Counted from the first letter of the stretch, positions 1-12,459 are shown. The stretch is DNA of 64,000 bases from Enoplosus armatus (GCF_043641665.1 NC_092188.1:16761704-16825703); one strand, 5' to 3'. Made by a program: numbers and translations. The notes: generated by a model from the letters alone, not told the origin.

Positions 1-3000
1 ATACCCCCGTAGAAAATGAAATCAAGATGAAATAGAGGTCACATGACTGCAGAAACACCTTTTAAAACACTTAATGTGCCTTAGCTGATGTCCGAAGCAT
101 GTAGGTTATTACCACAGTTGTGTGAAAGCTAATTAATGGATAATTTGAATGATATCCAAGACGCCTCGCTCACACAGTCGGTGGCTTTGACCTTCGCAAA
201 CCTGATCATTTCTCACCCTGAGCTCTTTTTTTTTTTCGCCAAGGCAGGCCATCATCAGTATGATGTCTGTTTATTTTGTGTGATCGGACTTAAATTGAAA
301 TTCTGCCTTGAAGGGCAATATTAAAAGGGGTAGTCATCTGTGAAGTCTCATATTACAATTGAATGTTAAGACTTTATTATTCCTCACAAGAAAAAAAACA
401 TGAAGGAAAAGTAAGTTACTGCCTATTACCCTCAAATACTGTCAAGTGGATTCAGCCAATGCATTAATTGAATTATACATATCGGAGGTATAACAGTCAT
501 TTTAAAAATGTAATTTTTGAACCAATATGGTATTGCATCCAGTGAACGTCAGCACACAAACAAAGTAGAGCCTGTGCTAATAAATCTGATGGAGATATAA
601 GAAAGACTGTGCTCAATAAATTGAGTCTGGAGCACACATTTCAGGGATTTTCTTTCTCTTTCCAGTGAGTGAGTGAGTGAGTGAGGGAACCGGCGAGGGA
701 ATATCTTTTAATATCGCTTCAAGCAAAGATATCCCATTTAGACATCGTTCAAACAGTTATTAACAGTATTGATTTATGTTTGAGTGATTGGAAGCCAGGG
801 GAGGGAGATGAAGTCAACCATCATGACCTCTCGCCTGGGGACGGAAACTGCCTGACACAGATCACGGCTGTCTCACATGTGAAACTGCTCCCTGCCTGTG
901 ACATCTTAGATTACTGGATACAGGCTACAGTGTGATAACTCGGTGTATGATACTGAACTAGTCTTTACACTGCTTTCAAAAACACATCACTCTTTGTTGA
1001 AATATATCTGCTGTCACTGCGTTCACACAGGCACTCTGAGACAAAGAAGATGGGTGTTTTTTTCAATTATAACCAGAACAATGATAAATACATATTCAAA
1101 ATGCTTTTCTTTCTATTTGTCTGATATGTTTCATGAGTCATGTTTTGAGCACAATTTTTCATTTAATTTTGTTTTTTTTTAAGATTTCGAGTTGACATTG
1201 GTAGAATAATTGGTACACTACATAGAATAGTGTTCTTGGTGTAACAATACAAATGCTGCGGTTTAAAAAGGCAATCTGTGGAAGCTGACGATGATAATCT
1301 TCTCTAATGTTTATGTATGTAGTGATGACAACATTTATATGCAGTGCTGTAAGCAGTTGCGATGTGAGGAATTAATTGAACATCAGCTCATTGTTTTCTC
1401 TTTACTTAAATAGCTGAAAAAGACAGCTGACAGTATGCCTATTAAACAGCAAAATTCAATATATTTTTGGCATTTTACCCATCTCTCCTTTTTGGTCTAT
1501 ATCCCATTAACTCAACTGGAGGAGCTTAGCATACCAAATCTGTTCTTAATTATTTCTTATGAATTCCTCAGAACCTCCCCCGGATTTGTAGCCTTGCCCA
1601 CCCAAAATATGTGTGGAGTTGGCAAAAAAAACAGCACAATAGAAGATCATCTATTTCAAAGGCGGAACTGAGCTGTTAGAGATCATAAAACATTAGTGCG
1701 GCATGTCATTAGGTTATTACAGGCTTATCCAGTAATTATATTAAGTACATTACCATGCAACCATTTAAAGAAAGGAGCAGTTTCCAGAAATAGGATTTTA
1801 CAGCCCTCTCATGACTTGCCCTCAGCAAACCAGCCACAGGACAAAATGTCAATTAAGTGGATGCTGAACTCGATGGAGTTTGTGACCAAAGAATAAAAAA
1901 GGGTTTCCTTGTCTTACAGCAGGAGCTTTGGAAATTATATATACCTCACTGTGTACTCCCAATGAAGTCTGTTAGCTATCCAATGTTTTAACAAAACCCG
2001 TTCACTGCTAAGTCAGACATGTTTGTTTGCATGGATTTAAAGGGGACTATAGAGCTCTAATCACTTGTTATGGAATATGAATTAATAATCTACTCAGTAC
2101 TACTACTTTATATTCATTGTCTGTCATTACACTCATGACAGTTTGCATCCCTTACCTGAGTTGGCAGAACAGTCAAAATTAACTGATGTGGTTTACATCT
2201 GTTAAAGGAATTCACACGCAGCAGAACTAATTGGCAGTTGTTGTTATAGACTGAAATAGCTCGTTCCTTTCGAACGAACAAGTGGCATCTCAGGCGGCGG
2301 TCTGCGCCCTCCACAAGTTATTGCGCTCGCTGATTGAAAAAAAGTTCCTTTAAGAAATCAAACCCAGCAACGGAAATTCTCCACGGTCAAAAGGTTAAGC
2401 TTTTGATCGGAGCAGAGAGATGCTTTGAGGGGAGAAAAAAAATATATTGTTAAATGAATACATGTTTGCATTCAACCTTACCTTTCTGCCGAGCACACAC
2501 CCTTTGAAGTCTTGTTTGTTCGGAAACACTCCCATCTCATTGAATCCAGGAAATTCCCCTCCGTACCAGTGCCTAGATTAGAGGTAGTAATCCAAACTAA
2601 CCCCAGAAATTCAAAGAACAGGCTCAAAACTAATATTTGAGCTCATGTCTCACAAGTGAGCCTATTGTTAGATTGTGACTAATAAAACGTGTGCTGTCAT
2701 CTTGAATCTGCTTATGATAGATAGAACGATTCAAGCATATAACTGCCGATCTTTTACAAACATGGCAAATGCTGCTTCAAAGAATGCTCGACAAGAGCGT
2801 GGCTGTGTGTTTTGGCCAGTGGTGATACCTGGTGCACGTTTTAATAATGCACTTATTTATATGTTTTAACTCACACACACATATTCAGTACATGAGACCA
2901 CACAGTTGTTCCTGTGTGTGTGTCACATGGCTGGCCTCAGTTTCGAGGTCGGGAGGAGAGGGAGCTCACATTCGCCAGAGCCCGCAGAAGATGATTCCAG

Positions 3001-4220
3001 ATGATTCCTCGGCACGCCGCTGTCAGAGGAGGCCATGATGAATGAAAGGGCTCCGGTGGGCCTCACTGTTTATTTAGACCTCTTGTTTCTGACACAGTTC
3101 CTGCATAAAGAACCAGCGCTGAAGTGTCTCAGTATTAAAACATAACCTTACCAGACTACAATCAGCCTCCAGGGGCTTTCACTCCCCCCCCAAACCTCCT
3201 TTTTTTTCCTAATCCAACAGAAAAGCCCGATTGTTCTCCATTGTGGAATTTGGGACTGAGACCTGTTCAGGACCAGCAGTGAGGGGCAGCCGACTGTGGA
3301 AGGCTTTCCAGTACATTAGGAGTATATGAAAGAGCAACTGACCAGGCTTAGATTGATATGGCTGCGTCTGCACAGGACAACATATGGGAAAGCAGTAATC
3401 CTCTCTCTGTGCTGGAACTGTGGGTATTTTTCTTGGGGATTTGAGTATAGGAGAGACAAATATGGATGGCCCCGCAGTCCTGGAAATGGTGCAGACAGCT
3501 GCTGGTACTTTGTGGATGTGTGTCCTGATAAATAATTGTTTCCTATCTGTCATGGCCTCTTTTCACATCCTTTGCTGGCTGAGAACTGTATGAGAAATTC
3601 TCCCTTCCGAATGATAGTGCACTTGTAACACTTTTGCTCTGTATGTCGCAGGCATGTAAAACATTGCTTCTTCCCCTTACAGGCATAATACATTGCTGTT
3701 TTCCTCTTTTGTAAGCAGCATGGGCATTTATAGCAGTTTTCTTTTTCTAGTGCACCATTTCAGGTTCATCTTGTCATGGCTCCTTCCAAGCACATGTCGA
3801 ACCCTCAGTGTTTTATTGTCTGCTGAGATCATGACAAATCAACATTTTGGAGTAGCGCTGGCATCACGCGCAAAGTAAACAACACGTCTATTCAAGATCA
3901 CCACCATGCTAAAACCGACTTAACGTGAGATATACATACCGTGCCTTAAGATATTGAGTTTGTGCTTTGTTTTCACTCCAAAAATCACAAATGGGATGCA
4001 GATAGAGGGAAGGACTGCTGATTCTGTCTGCGAGAAAAACAACTGAATAGGATGTGATGCAACACCATGTGTTTTAAACGCTTAAAAGATGCCTTTCATT
4101 GAAAAAAGGTTTTATTGACAAGCTCCATTCCCTCGCAAAATAAATGATGAGGAATAGGAGTGTGGCAAAAAAAATAAAATAAATACGATCAACTAACTAT
4201 GAATATGCATATTCAAACAG
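1..4220. other. non-coding stretch, no gene seen
   Basis: Ordinary AT-rich sequence without a supportable gene. All reading frames are short and have no recognisable protein character. Visible small structures are a GTGA tetranucleotide run at 664-685, T-runs near 227 and 1168, and a short inverted repeat (TCGTTC / GAACGA with a 5-base spacer) at 2261-2277. The part at 2880-3130 is less AT-rich and unique-looking, and could be regulatory, but I see no diagnostic motif. Confidence 0.6.
664..685. repeat. (GTGA)n tetranucleotide microsatellite
   Basis: About five uninterrupted copies of the tetranucleotide are read directly from the sequence. It is a short simple repeat with no evident function. 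Confidence 0.9.
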
Positions 4221-4563
4221 CCGGAATTGACTCCAAATCTCCTTTCATGGGGGATCATGAGCACATTTTTCTCCCATTTATTAATTCCAAATCCTATTCA
4301 TGGCAAAAGAATGGAGGTGAGTATAATTGTGTGTTTTGTCAAATGTGATCAAATTAAACTGGAAGCGGAATGGATTCTGTGTATTTGTATGCTATTTATT
4401 TCTTCTTTTTTTTTCAGAAGTGGTGTCCTGGTTTTAAATCCCCAAGTCTCAAGTGGGCACATCACAAAACCAACACAGTTTGGCAGCAAGCTGGCAGTCT
4501 TTGCTCGTATGAGGCCCAGAATTTAATGAGCATGAATAATGAATACTACTCAACATGCTGGTG
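4221..4563 (+). other. candidate two-exon coding segment (unproven)
   Basis: Two strong splice-like sites are seen: a donor GGAG|GTGAGT at 4316/4317 and, 101 bp downstream, a long T-rich tract ending in CAG at 4417. Removing 4317-4417 joins an open frame 4221-4316 (32 codons, from a weak acceptor after AAACAG at 4215-4220) to an open frame from 4418 that runs to TGA at 4561-4563. The junction is phase 0 and the frame stays open for about 80 codons. An intron of about 100 bp is typical of teleosts. An alternative donor (CTC|GTATGA) at 4506/4507 would join this frame to the candidate exon at 5646. I recognise no domain in the translation. Chance is a serious alternative, because strong splice-like pairs occur in non-coding DNA. 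Confidence 0.25.
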
Positions 4564-5457
4564 ACTGAGTAGGCTGCCAGTTATTAGGTCAATGAAGGCG
4601 TTGTTTAGCAGGGAACACTCACTGTCTCCCTGAATGACGGACTCCCACCATCCGCAGATCATACACACTGGAAATAACTTTTCTAATGCGACGAATCAGC
4701 AGATGGCGACAGACACATCGCACCACATCTCAACTGCATCCTGCCTGTGACGTCTGGTAAGATGTTATGGTCCTAATGGTATGCGCTGTGGACTGATACT
4801 TTTTGAACTCAATTTCTCATAGCAGTATAAGTATATAACAAGCTGAATTAAATAAGGAACTTTCCGCTAACAAGCTGTACAGATGCCTACACGTCACATT
4901 ACTCCTCTAAAACTCTGCCATTTAAATGATGGTCTCATTCTGCTCATCTCCTTGGATCAGACTGTTGGACTTTTGCAGGAAAACAATTTTTTTTCATGTG
5001 CTGTTCCAAATATATTGTATCTTGCTCCACCCTCTGTCTGTTACTACAGTGATAAGTGTATTATATGAGTTGTAAAGTACACGTTACCTAGAACACCCTG
5101 GTAAATACCGAATTCCAATGCAGGGAGGTGGTTTTTTTGCCCCGCAGCTACAACTCCCATGCAATAGATGCTATGCTACTTGCAGAGGATTTAAAGGATA
5201 AAAGGAGTGGGGCGAGAGGAAGAGAGAGAAACACAGTGGAGAGAGAGCCAGCACTAGCAAGAGTGGCAAGAGCGCCATGGCATGCAGATCAAATGCTCCA
5301 AATCTGTCAATCAAAACAGCTGTCATTTCAACAGCCGCAGCATCGAACAATCTGATGATTAATTATTGACAACCTCTGTCTTTGTTGCTTTCTCACACCT
5401 TCTCTCTCTGTCTGTCTCAGTGTCTCTCCCTTCCCTCACTCCTTTTCTTTCCCAAAG
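4564..5457. other. non-coding stretch between candidate exons
   Basis: No gene or transposon is recognised. A short purine-rich patch (GAGA type) sits at about 5206-5253 and a CT-rich stretch starts near 5396. If the candidate exons on either side are real, this would be intronic. Confidence 0.5.
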
Positions 5458-5891
5458 ATTAGACACAGGCTCCAACATGAAAGCTGCCGACCTGTGTTTG
5501 GGTCTGTCACAAGTGATTTCGCTGCTGGTGCCATGCCCCCCTCCTCCTCCTCCTCCCACTTTAACGGGATATCCTCTGTCTCTCTCTCTCCCTCCCTGTC
5601 TGTCCTCCCTATCTTCTCACCCTCTGTTGCTATGGCACCTGCCAGGTCGCCACAGGGACCCTCATATCTCCACTCATCCGCCTGCTCAACCCCGATGTCG
5701 ATTCTATCCTACCCAGCTTCATGTCAGAGAAAAGCAGGAGTAAGACCCCTCGCTGTTTAACACTCCAGAAGTTAACCGAGGTCTCTCTCCCTCCTCTCCC
5801 TTCCTCTATCACCTCCTCCAGAAAGACACCTTATTTTCCTCCATGGAAATAAAGAAAGACATTCTTGACACACTGAAAGAAAGGTAGATAT
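5458..5891 (+). other. candidate exon pair with 82-bp intron (unproven)
   Basis: A pyrimidine tract at 5575-5640 leads to an acceptor-like CCAG at 5645. A consensus donor GTAAGA begins at 5740, and a second excellent acceptor (pyrimidine tract ending TCCAG) ends at 5821. The implied intron 5740-5821 is 82 bp, a normal teleost size. Candidate exon A is 5646-5739, or 5458-5739 if the acceptor CCCAAAG at about 5457 is used. Exon B starts at 5822 and reads KDTLFSSMEIKKDILDTLKE, a helix-like charged sequence, then reaches TAG at about 5885 or a weak donor GTAGAT. Only one frame of exon A joins exon B in the helix-like frame. Exon A in another frame reads ISPLIRLLNPDVDSILPSFM, which is also protein-like, so the true frame is undecided. 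I do not recognise the protein. Part of exon A overlaps simple TCC/CT repeats. Confidence 0.3.
5535..5600. repeat. pyrimidine-rich low-complexity tract
   Basis: A (TCC)n/(CTC)n run around 5538-5556 is followed by CT-rich sequence to about 5600. It is read directly from the sequence. It would serve as the polypyrimidine tract if the acceptor at 5645 is genuine. Confidence 0.8.
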
Positions 5892-6359
5892 TATAGTATA
5901 TAGATCATGTTAAATCTAATGCGTCTTTCCCTTTTGTTAGCCACTTCTGAAGGTGCAACATTTCAAAGTCACATTCTGTTTGTTCAGTTTCCCATTGGTT
6001 TTGAAACCACATAGAGTTTTTTTTTTAAAAGAAGATTTACACTACTTTAGATGAATTATAGTGATGATGGTGTGTAGATATTTTAAGTATAATCATTGTA
6101 ATGGATGGATGGATATGTGCTGCTGCGAAAAGCCTTCACTCACTTATAAGAACATATGCTAAAAATAAACACAAATATGGCATAATTTCTAAAGTAATGA
6201 GAGAACTCCTGACATTAAAGTTTAAAGGCAATCAATGTCAAGTACAACTCTGTTGACATAGAGAGAATTCTGAGACTAATATGGCACAACTCCAGTAGTG
6301 CAGTGTCACTAAGCAAGTGCTGTGCTGTGCTTCAGTACAATTTTAAAGGCACAGAATTG
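5892..6359. other. non-coding stretch
   Basis: AT-rich sequence with no gene, recognisable transposon or regulatory motif that I can support. Confidence 0.6.
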
Positions 6360-6745
6360 ATAGTATGCTACTTTGTGCTTCTATTTCACATTCTGAGAGA
6401 AATGTTGTACTTTTTACTCCAGTACAGTTATTTCACAGCTTTAGTTTCTATTTTGTAGATCAACTTAAACACAAAATGTTTCATTGTTGTGGATTTAACT
6501 ACTAAACAGTATGTTAAGTAGTTAAAACAAGCTCCAACTCAACCTAAAAAGATTAAATGTATCTTACACATTAAAGCGTCAGTAATAATGATCCAGTTAT
6601 AAAAATATATATATATATGGCCCATTTTTCTGCATAACGAGTACTTTTACTTTTGATATTTTTACTTGTAATGGAGCCATTTTACATTTAAGTATTGCTA
6701 CTTTTACTTCAGTAAAGGATCTGGATACTTTGTGCGCCCCTGGCC
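6360..6745 (+). mobile_element. dispersed percomorph repeat (AGTACTTTTACTT type)
   Basis: The sequence follows a widely dispersed acanthomorph fish repeat that I recognise by its order of landmarks: a start like TGCTACTTTGTGCTTC, then TTGTACTTTTTACTCCAG, AGTAGTTAAAACAAGCTCCA, TCTGCATAACGAGTACTTTT, TACTTGTAATGGAGCC, and an end with TACTTTTACTTCAGTAAAGG followed by ATCTGGATACTTT. It is a diverged, partly deleted copy: the segment normally between the ACTTTTGATA and the TTTTTACTTGTAATGG landmarks is shortened. A small (TA)n expansion sits at 6605-6618 inside it. It is probably a non-autonomous DNA transposon, but I cannot fix the superfamily from the sequence. A fragment of the same family lies at 38385-38480 in the opposite orientation. 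Confidence 0.7.
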
Positions 6746-7158
6746 AACTCACAATGAACTCAAAGTGCTAACATAAAACAATTCTTCCGGATGTCATTTA
6801 AATGTTTTCTATAAATGAAGAGGAGGGAAGTTTGTGTGAGGTGGTTAAAAACAGGACTGTGTTGTTGTTAGTCAGGTGGTACTTCATGTAAAAAGTCATC
6901 TGCATTGCCATGTCTCTCACTGTCAGACCTCCTGTCACAAAACATGACGCTGTGGGCCCTGGCGGAACCGCATCCATCCAGGTATCAGCCCCCTTTTCCT
7001 GTCTCAGGCCATATGTTTCTGCTATTTCTGTCAGTGAAATCCCATTTACAACAACTACTGGTGGTTGTTTACAGAAGTTTAAGCTCCTCTCATACATTCC
7101 TGCTTATGTTTGCATGCTTTTTAGCCCCATAGATAATACATGAGCTTGCTCGCTTTTC

Positions 7159-7175
7159 TTTTTTTTTTTTTTTTT
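7159..7175. repeat. T17 homopolymer
   Basis: Seventeen consecutive T are read directly. This could be a decayed poly(A) tail of a minus-strand retrocopy, but no target-site duplication or adjacent retroelement body is recognisable. Confidence 0.9.
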
Positions 7176-7446
7176 AACTAAGGGGAGATGCTGCCATATG
7201 CATGGAAGAATAAACGAAGACCTAAACTGACAGCACCATCTGCCAAACACAGTTGACGTCAAGAGAATGGCCCCCGCTCAACATTTTGCCCGGCTCTCAG
7301 GAGGATGCCACATTGTCATCAGTGCTAATACTAAATATTAATAATTTGTTGACCCCAAAGTGTTTAGAAATCACTGATGCAGACACATATTGCCCTTCTG
7401 AATGGCATATGCAGATGTCAGGTGAGCACCACCGGACTGTGCTGCT

Positions 7447-7448
<2 letters not shown>

Positions 7449-7488
<40 letters not shown>
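7449..7488. repeat. (GT)20 microsatellite
   Basis: Forty bases of perfect GT dinucleotides. It is the left arm of an opposed pair with the CA run at 7569-7599. Confidence 0.97.
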
Positions 7489-7491
<3 letters not shown>

Positions 7492-7565
7492 GTGTTTTCC
7501 AGGAGCAACTTCCACCAGGACTGTCATGAATATTACATCGTACCCACATAGCTCCTCCTTTCTCT

Positions 7566-7568
<3 letters not shown>

Positions 7569-7599
<31 letters not shown>
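7569..7599. repeat. (CA)15 microsatellite
   Basis: Perfect CA dinucleotide run, complementary to the GT run 80 bases upstream. Confidence 0.97.
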
Positions 7600-7601
<2 letters not shown>

Positions 7602-9724
7602 GTTGAAGAGGTGTCTGCAATAAACCATTTATTGCAGCTAAATGAGTCACTCACAACAACACTTGTACATTTATGCTATTTAATGCCAGTGAGCATATAA
7701 AAATAATAATATAGCAACACAGACATTGTGTATATAATAATTTGTGCATATACAATAACACATACATCGCATTATTGTTGATTACTATTCAGTCGTCTCA
7801 GAAAATGCAAAGTTAAATCTGGATCAGTTTTTAAGTTGGGTATGAATGCTGCAAAACGCTTAACTTTCCTGACTTTTACTGTAATTTGTGGTTGTTTGTC
7901 ATTTTGTTAAAGAAGCACCGGCACTTCCATTTGGTGGTAGGGTACATTCTTTAAATTCAAATGATTCAATAATATTTTGCTTATGAAAATGCCTCTAGTT
8001 TTTAAAAGCAGAGACATCGGTAATCATTCCTGGTGGACTCCTCAGACCTGACATATCTCTCCAGACACTAGATGCATTTCACCTTGGCATCTGCTGTGAT
8101 CGCTTCTGTTTTCCTCCCATACGTCTTTATTAGTTCCTAACTGATGGGGACACCGCGGGATGTCACTTGATGAGAGGCGCCATGTCAGTGAGACTGATTT
8201 ATTCCCAGCATTTGCTCTGCGGCCGTGCCAACTGACCCAGTCCAACCCGCTCCCCACGCCGGCCCTCCACACACACAGACCCCAACATCTTGGAGAGCTC
8301 TGCTTACCCTCAGAATAGGACCCGTCCCACCAAGGTGCAGTAACTTTATATGTAAAACCTTCCCCCGAGTCATTTCACAGATATCCGATTGAATTTCGCC
8401 TGAGATGCGAGTTGATGATGCAATGAGTGATTTCAGCAGAAGGCAGTTTCTGCTGACGTTCTGAACATGAGTTATAGCAGTACGAACAACCAGACACTTT
8501 TACATTAATCCCAAGATCACAAGTCGGTTCATATGGACAGCGCGTTTCAGATGTTTGACAGAATATAGTGGATAGCAAGGCTACCATCTCAGGGATAATA
8601 TGGAGCAGACGGCTAGCATCAAGCTTAGATCAGGTTGCTAAAATCTGTTTTCGTCTTTAAATGGCGACAGTACATGTTGACAGTAAAACAGCAAACCACA
8701 TATTATTTTTAATTCACAGAGGGCGCTGGAGTAAAAGATCCCTCTTAGTTTTATTTTTTTCATTTGTTTTATTCATATTTATTATCATTTTTATAGGTTT
8801 TTCCATACTGGATATCCTGCACATTGAAATTCCGCAGCGCTTTATACAAGGCCAGCAAACAGTCTCAAAATGTCTCAGAACCTTCACTCTGTAAACAAGA
8901 ATAACACAACTATAGTCTGCAGCATTCACCACATGCTGTTTTAAATGTTTGGTCAAAAATATATATACATTTATGGTTCTGTATTATACCTCATCTCAAA
9001 CTGACCAATTTATGTTATTTTTCACTTCAGGGTTCATTTCAATGAGGATGTCAGTGCCATAAAAGTATTGGTGGATGAGTTCAGTTTGGCAGGAAACCTT
9101 GGCTGTCACTGTTCAGGAAGCAACAGCTCTATTACCCAGCTAACATACGAGTCCTGGGCGTTTATACAGTCCCCCCATTGATTGCAGCAAGTCACAGGGC
9201 CGAAATGCATTTGTTGGCAGGCAGCAGTGGCAGACACAAAAGCATGGGTGGGTGTCAGCTTTTAATTGTAACTGTCTTGCAGAATGGGTGTTGTTTTAAT
9301 ATCCTGTATAGATTTTTATGTAATACACTTACTTGTGCAAGGCAGCCCCGAGCAAGAATCAATTCAGCCCAAAGGATCCCGCCCCCCTACCCTTTTGTTA
9401 AAAGCCAATCTTGTTTTAATGATGCATGAAGAAATATTCAAGCATTGACATTTCACTGTCAGGTTTCTTTAGAAAAATCAATTAAGATAATACAGCTTTG
9501 ACCCAGTTATCCAGTTAATGCTTATTAGGGATGTAATATGATTTACTGTCAGCATTTATAATTCTTTGCATCTCATCCCATTAGCCCTGTGACTGTTTCA
9601 TAGAGCGCCGTACAACGGTCACTTCTAGGAAACTACAGTCGCTAGGAGCTGATAAAATGGAGTGGAAAGGAGTAATGACATTGATTGGGATTGGTGGGCA
9701 GGTTAAATGCGAGCCCCTGAGGCA

Positions 9725-9747
9725 TTCTCTCTCTCTCTGTCTCTCTC
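9725..9747. repeat. CT-rich microsatellite
   Basis: CTCT run interrupted by one GT, followed by more pyrimidine-rich sequence to about 9782. Confidence 0.85.
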
Positions 9748-11539
9748 CAGCTTTCACCCTGTCTGTCTCCTTCTGTCTTTTCTCTTTCCACCAACCGGAA
9801 CATGATGGAGTGCCGAATACTGCCCAGCTGCAAAATTACACATTTGTCACCATCATAGGAATCCAACAGGGACATTTATTGTCATTTATTTGAGTTACCT
9901 TAATTATCTGCGTTGGCTACCTGTCATGCCAAGATATTTAACTCTGGGAGTGTATTGGATTCAGTACATCTTTCTCCACTGTACCTGACTCTACATACCA
10001 CAGAGTTTGTTTTCCTGATTGTAAAAGTCACAAAAACTACCATCATCAAAAGTTTTAATGTAGGGTTTTGTCTACCTTATATTTATCTTGCAAAGAGCAA
10101 CTTTCAGCTTAACTTATCAGCTAAATAGTCACAAATCCTAGTGAGGAAGTGCACATGTACTGTGTACTTCAGAGATTAAATTCCACATGCAAAGAATTGA
10201 TATCAAGATAGATGAATAGAATCATCCAACAACTGTACAAAAACTTTCATCCGAGCATGAAATTATGCCCAGAAAAAGAAATAAAAAGTGAAAAGAAATA
10301 AATACCCTGCTAAATGAGTACTTCTGTGCACAGCAGGAACAAAAAGCGTCGTGTCCCGAGGGGCACTGTCGAAGATCACTGACGTCTCCGTTACAGAAAA
10401 TGTTAAACCTGTTTTACATTGTTAAATTATTTTTTTCCTCGCTTCAAGTGCCGACATTCAGTGTTGTAAGAACTAATTGTCGTGTTGGAAGGACGAAGTC
10501 AGGCTTTGAGTCACTGTTTCTGAACCTTGTGGCATTTCAAAGCTGTCAACAGTGAACCTACAGAACTGCAACGTCACTGCTCTCAACATTAAAGGAATCT
10601 GACATCTGGGGCTGCTAGGAGAGGTAGTGGTTAGAGGTTTCTCTTTACTGCTTATTGTTAATATTATTCCAATTAATTACACATTCTGAAAATGAATATA
10701 TTTGTATTTCATGTGTTTGCATGCAAAAGGAAGCGCGCATCTGTGTGTGGTGCAGCATTTATGTGTGCAGTTCAGAACATATGTGCATGCAGGCTAACCT
10801 GTGTGTCCACTGTAAGTGTTTTAGTGTCCACAATGTGCATGTTCTTTGTCTTCTCTAATGCAGTGCTGCTAATGCCTGTGCTGCCTGCTATTATCTTTCC
10901 GAAGGTCAGGGGTTAAGTGTCAGAAAAAGTGACACTGTCTCACTCTGCCCTTTAAGATATTTTGAGCAAAGGAGGAAGGAAGGAGGAAACACTAAATGAG
11001 GGCTGATTCCTGTCAGCTTAAAATTAAAATGTGCCTCTGAGGAATTTTAATTTAATCCAATTTTGTGGTGGAGATTGTACAATCAAAAAGAATGAAGCCA
11101 TTGTTTGCCTTTTATAATGTGTGTTTAAACCTTTATATAACATGTATAAAATTCCTACTGTATGTCACAAAGCAGTTTATTTTGTAAATAAGAAGGACAT
11201 GTATATGGTGGAGGATTGTATAGCCTACAAAGCTACTGCTAATTGTGGTGTTTAAGAGACAAAACAAAACCTAAAAAGGCTGTGGCAAAGTGTACAAAGG
11301 GTGCCTGTTGTTTTCATTTAAGATACAAAAACTCAATTACAATGCTTACAACCAAGGAATATGAAACTTGCATATTTTACTCAACCTGTGCGAGTGAATC
11401 CCTAAACACACTGTGCTTTAAACTAACTCCTGTTTCACTGCTGCTTTGTCTTTTGCTTTACTTCTGCAGTCATAAGCCAAAAAAAAAAGCCCACATCCCT
11501 CCCTACCTACCTAAATGCATATCGGCAATCCACTGACAC

Positions 11540-11880
11540 AAAGGCATCATCTGCCTGTGTGTACAGAGCAGCAGCAGCCACTTTGGATCCTGAATCTCAA
11601 TGGGCTCATAGTGCCTCCGACGCCCATCTGTTCCAAGCCAGCCAGCGAGCCACTAAGCAGCAAACTTTGATCCCCATGTAGATTTTTTCCAAACCCATCC
11701 GGATTTGCCTTCCCCTTAAGAGCCATTGTGAGGCTGCCCCCGAGTACAAATTCTAGATTCATTATGAGCGTGGGCGGCAACCTTTGTATTCCCCGAAGCA
11801 CAGATGTATGCAGACAACATATTGCTATTTGGTAGCATAAAAGCCGAAGTCCATTGTTCGTTGTTGGTTCATATATCACA
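11540..11880. promoter_or_regulatory. candidate cis-regulatory block
   Basis: A 340-base unique, non-repetitive block of balanced composition between AT-rich flanks. It contains a CATTGTG core (11724-11730) and a CCATTGTTCGTTGTTGG stretch near 11853 that fit SOX-type sites. The minus-strand frame 11547-11879 is open for 110 codons but has no recognisable protein signature, so I read it as non-coding. Conservation across fish is needed to support this call. Confidence 0.3.
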
Positions 11881-12440
11881 AGTAGCTCTCTAATGCAAAA
11901 AGAGCACTTGCCATGAAATACTTGTGGTTAACATTAACCATTAATGATGTACTTTTTGTTCCCCCCAGCATCACTCATACTTGACCTTAACACCGATTTC
12001 TTTTATCTTTTCATGTTGGTTTATTGGAGAAAGCTTCAATTAGACTGTTGTTTAATCAACAGATGACTACAGGCATGGGGTACATTTTATATTGAATTAT
12101 TATTTATTGCGCACCTTAACCTTACCCATTGTGATACACAGGTGATATTTTGAGAATGTATTCATGAGCAACTGCTAAATTTTATTTCCAGATTTTTTTT
12201 ATTGTATATATATGCATTACATGATTCCCTAAACACTGAAAACACCTGCAGTGAAAATGTTTCATTCAATATCATATCACAAAAAAAACAAGAGTTCAAA
12301 TGTTAGTTTTCTGTGTATGTCAAAATTATCATATAGAAAATGTGGGTGGCCAATAGGTGACAGGCAGGCGTTAATTCTAAAAACACATAATTATGTAGAA
12401 AAATGTTGACTGATGAAAAAAAAAAAACTTGCATGGTGAC
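11881..12440. other. AT-rich non-coding stretch
   Basis: Nothing recognisable beyond an A12 run at 12416-12427. Confidence 0.6.
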
Positions 12441-12459
12441 ACCTCCACATTTTCTTTTC

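Larger units (their letters stand above)
6746..11500. other. non-coding stretch with microsatellites
   Basis: No gene is supported. The stretch holds a T17 run, an opposed GT/CA microsatellite pair (7449-7599), a CT-rich run at 9725-9747 and otherwise unique AT-rich DNA. The open frames in it are short and without character; the largest at 7253-7650 are translations of the microsatellites on both strands. Confidence 0.6.

Noticed and set aside
7159..7175. T17 run as a poly(A) tail of a retrocopy
   Set aside because: No adjacent gene-like sequence or target-site duplication is visible.
7253..7650. Two 117-codon open frames on opposite strands
   Set aside because: Both run through the GT and CA arrays and have no other coding character.
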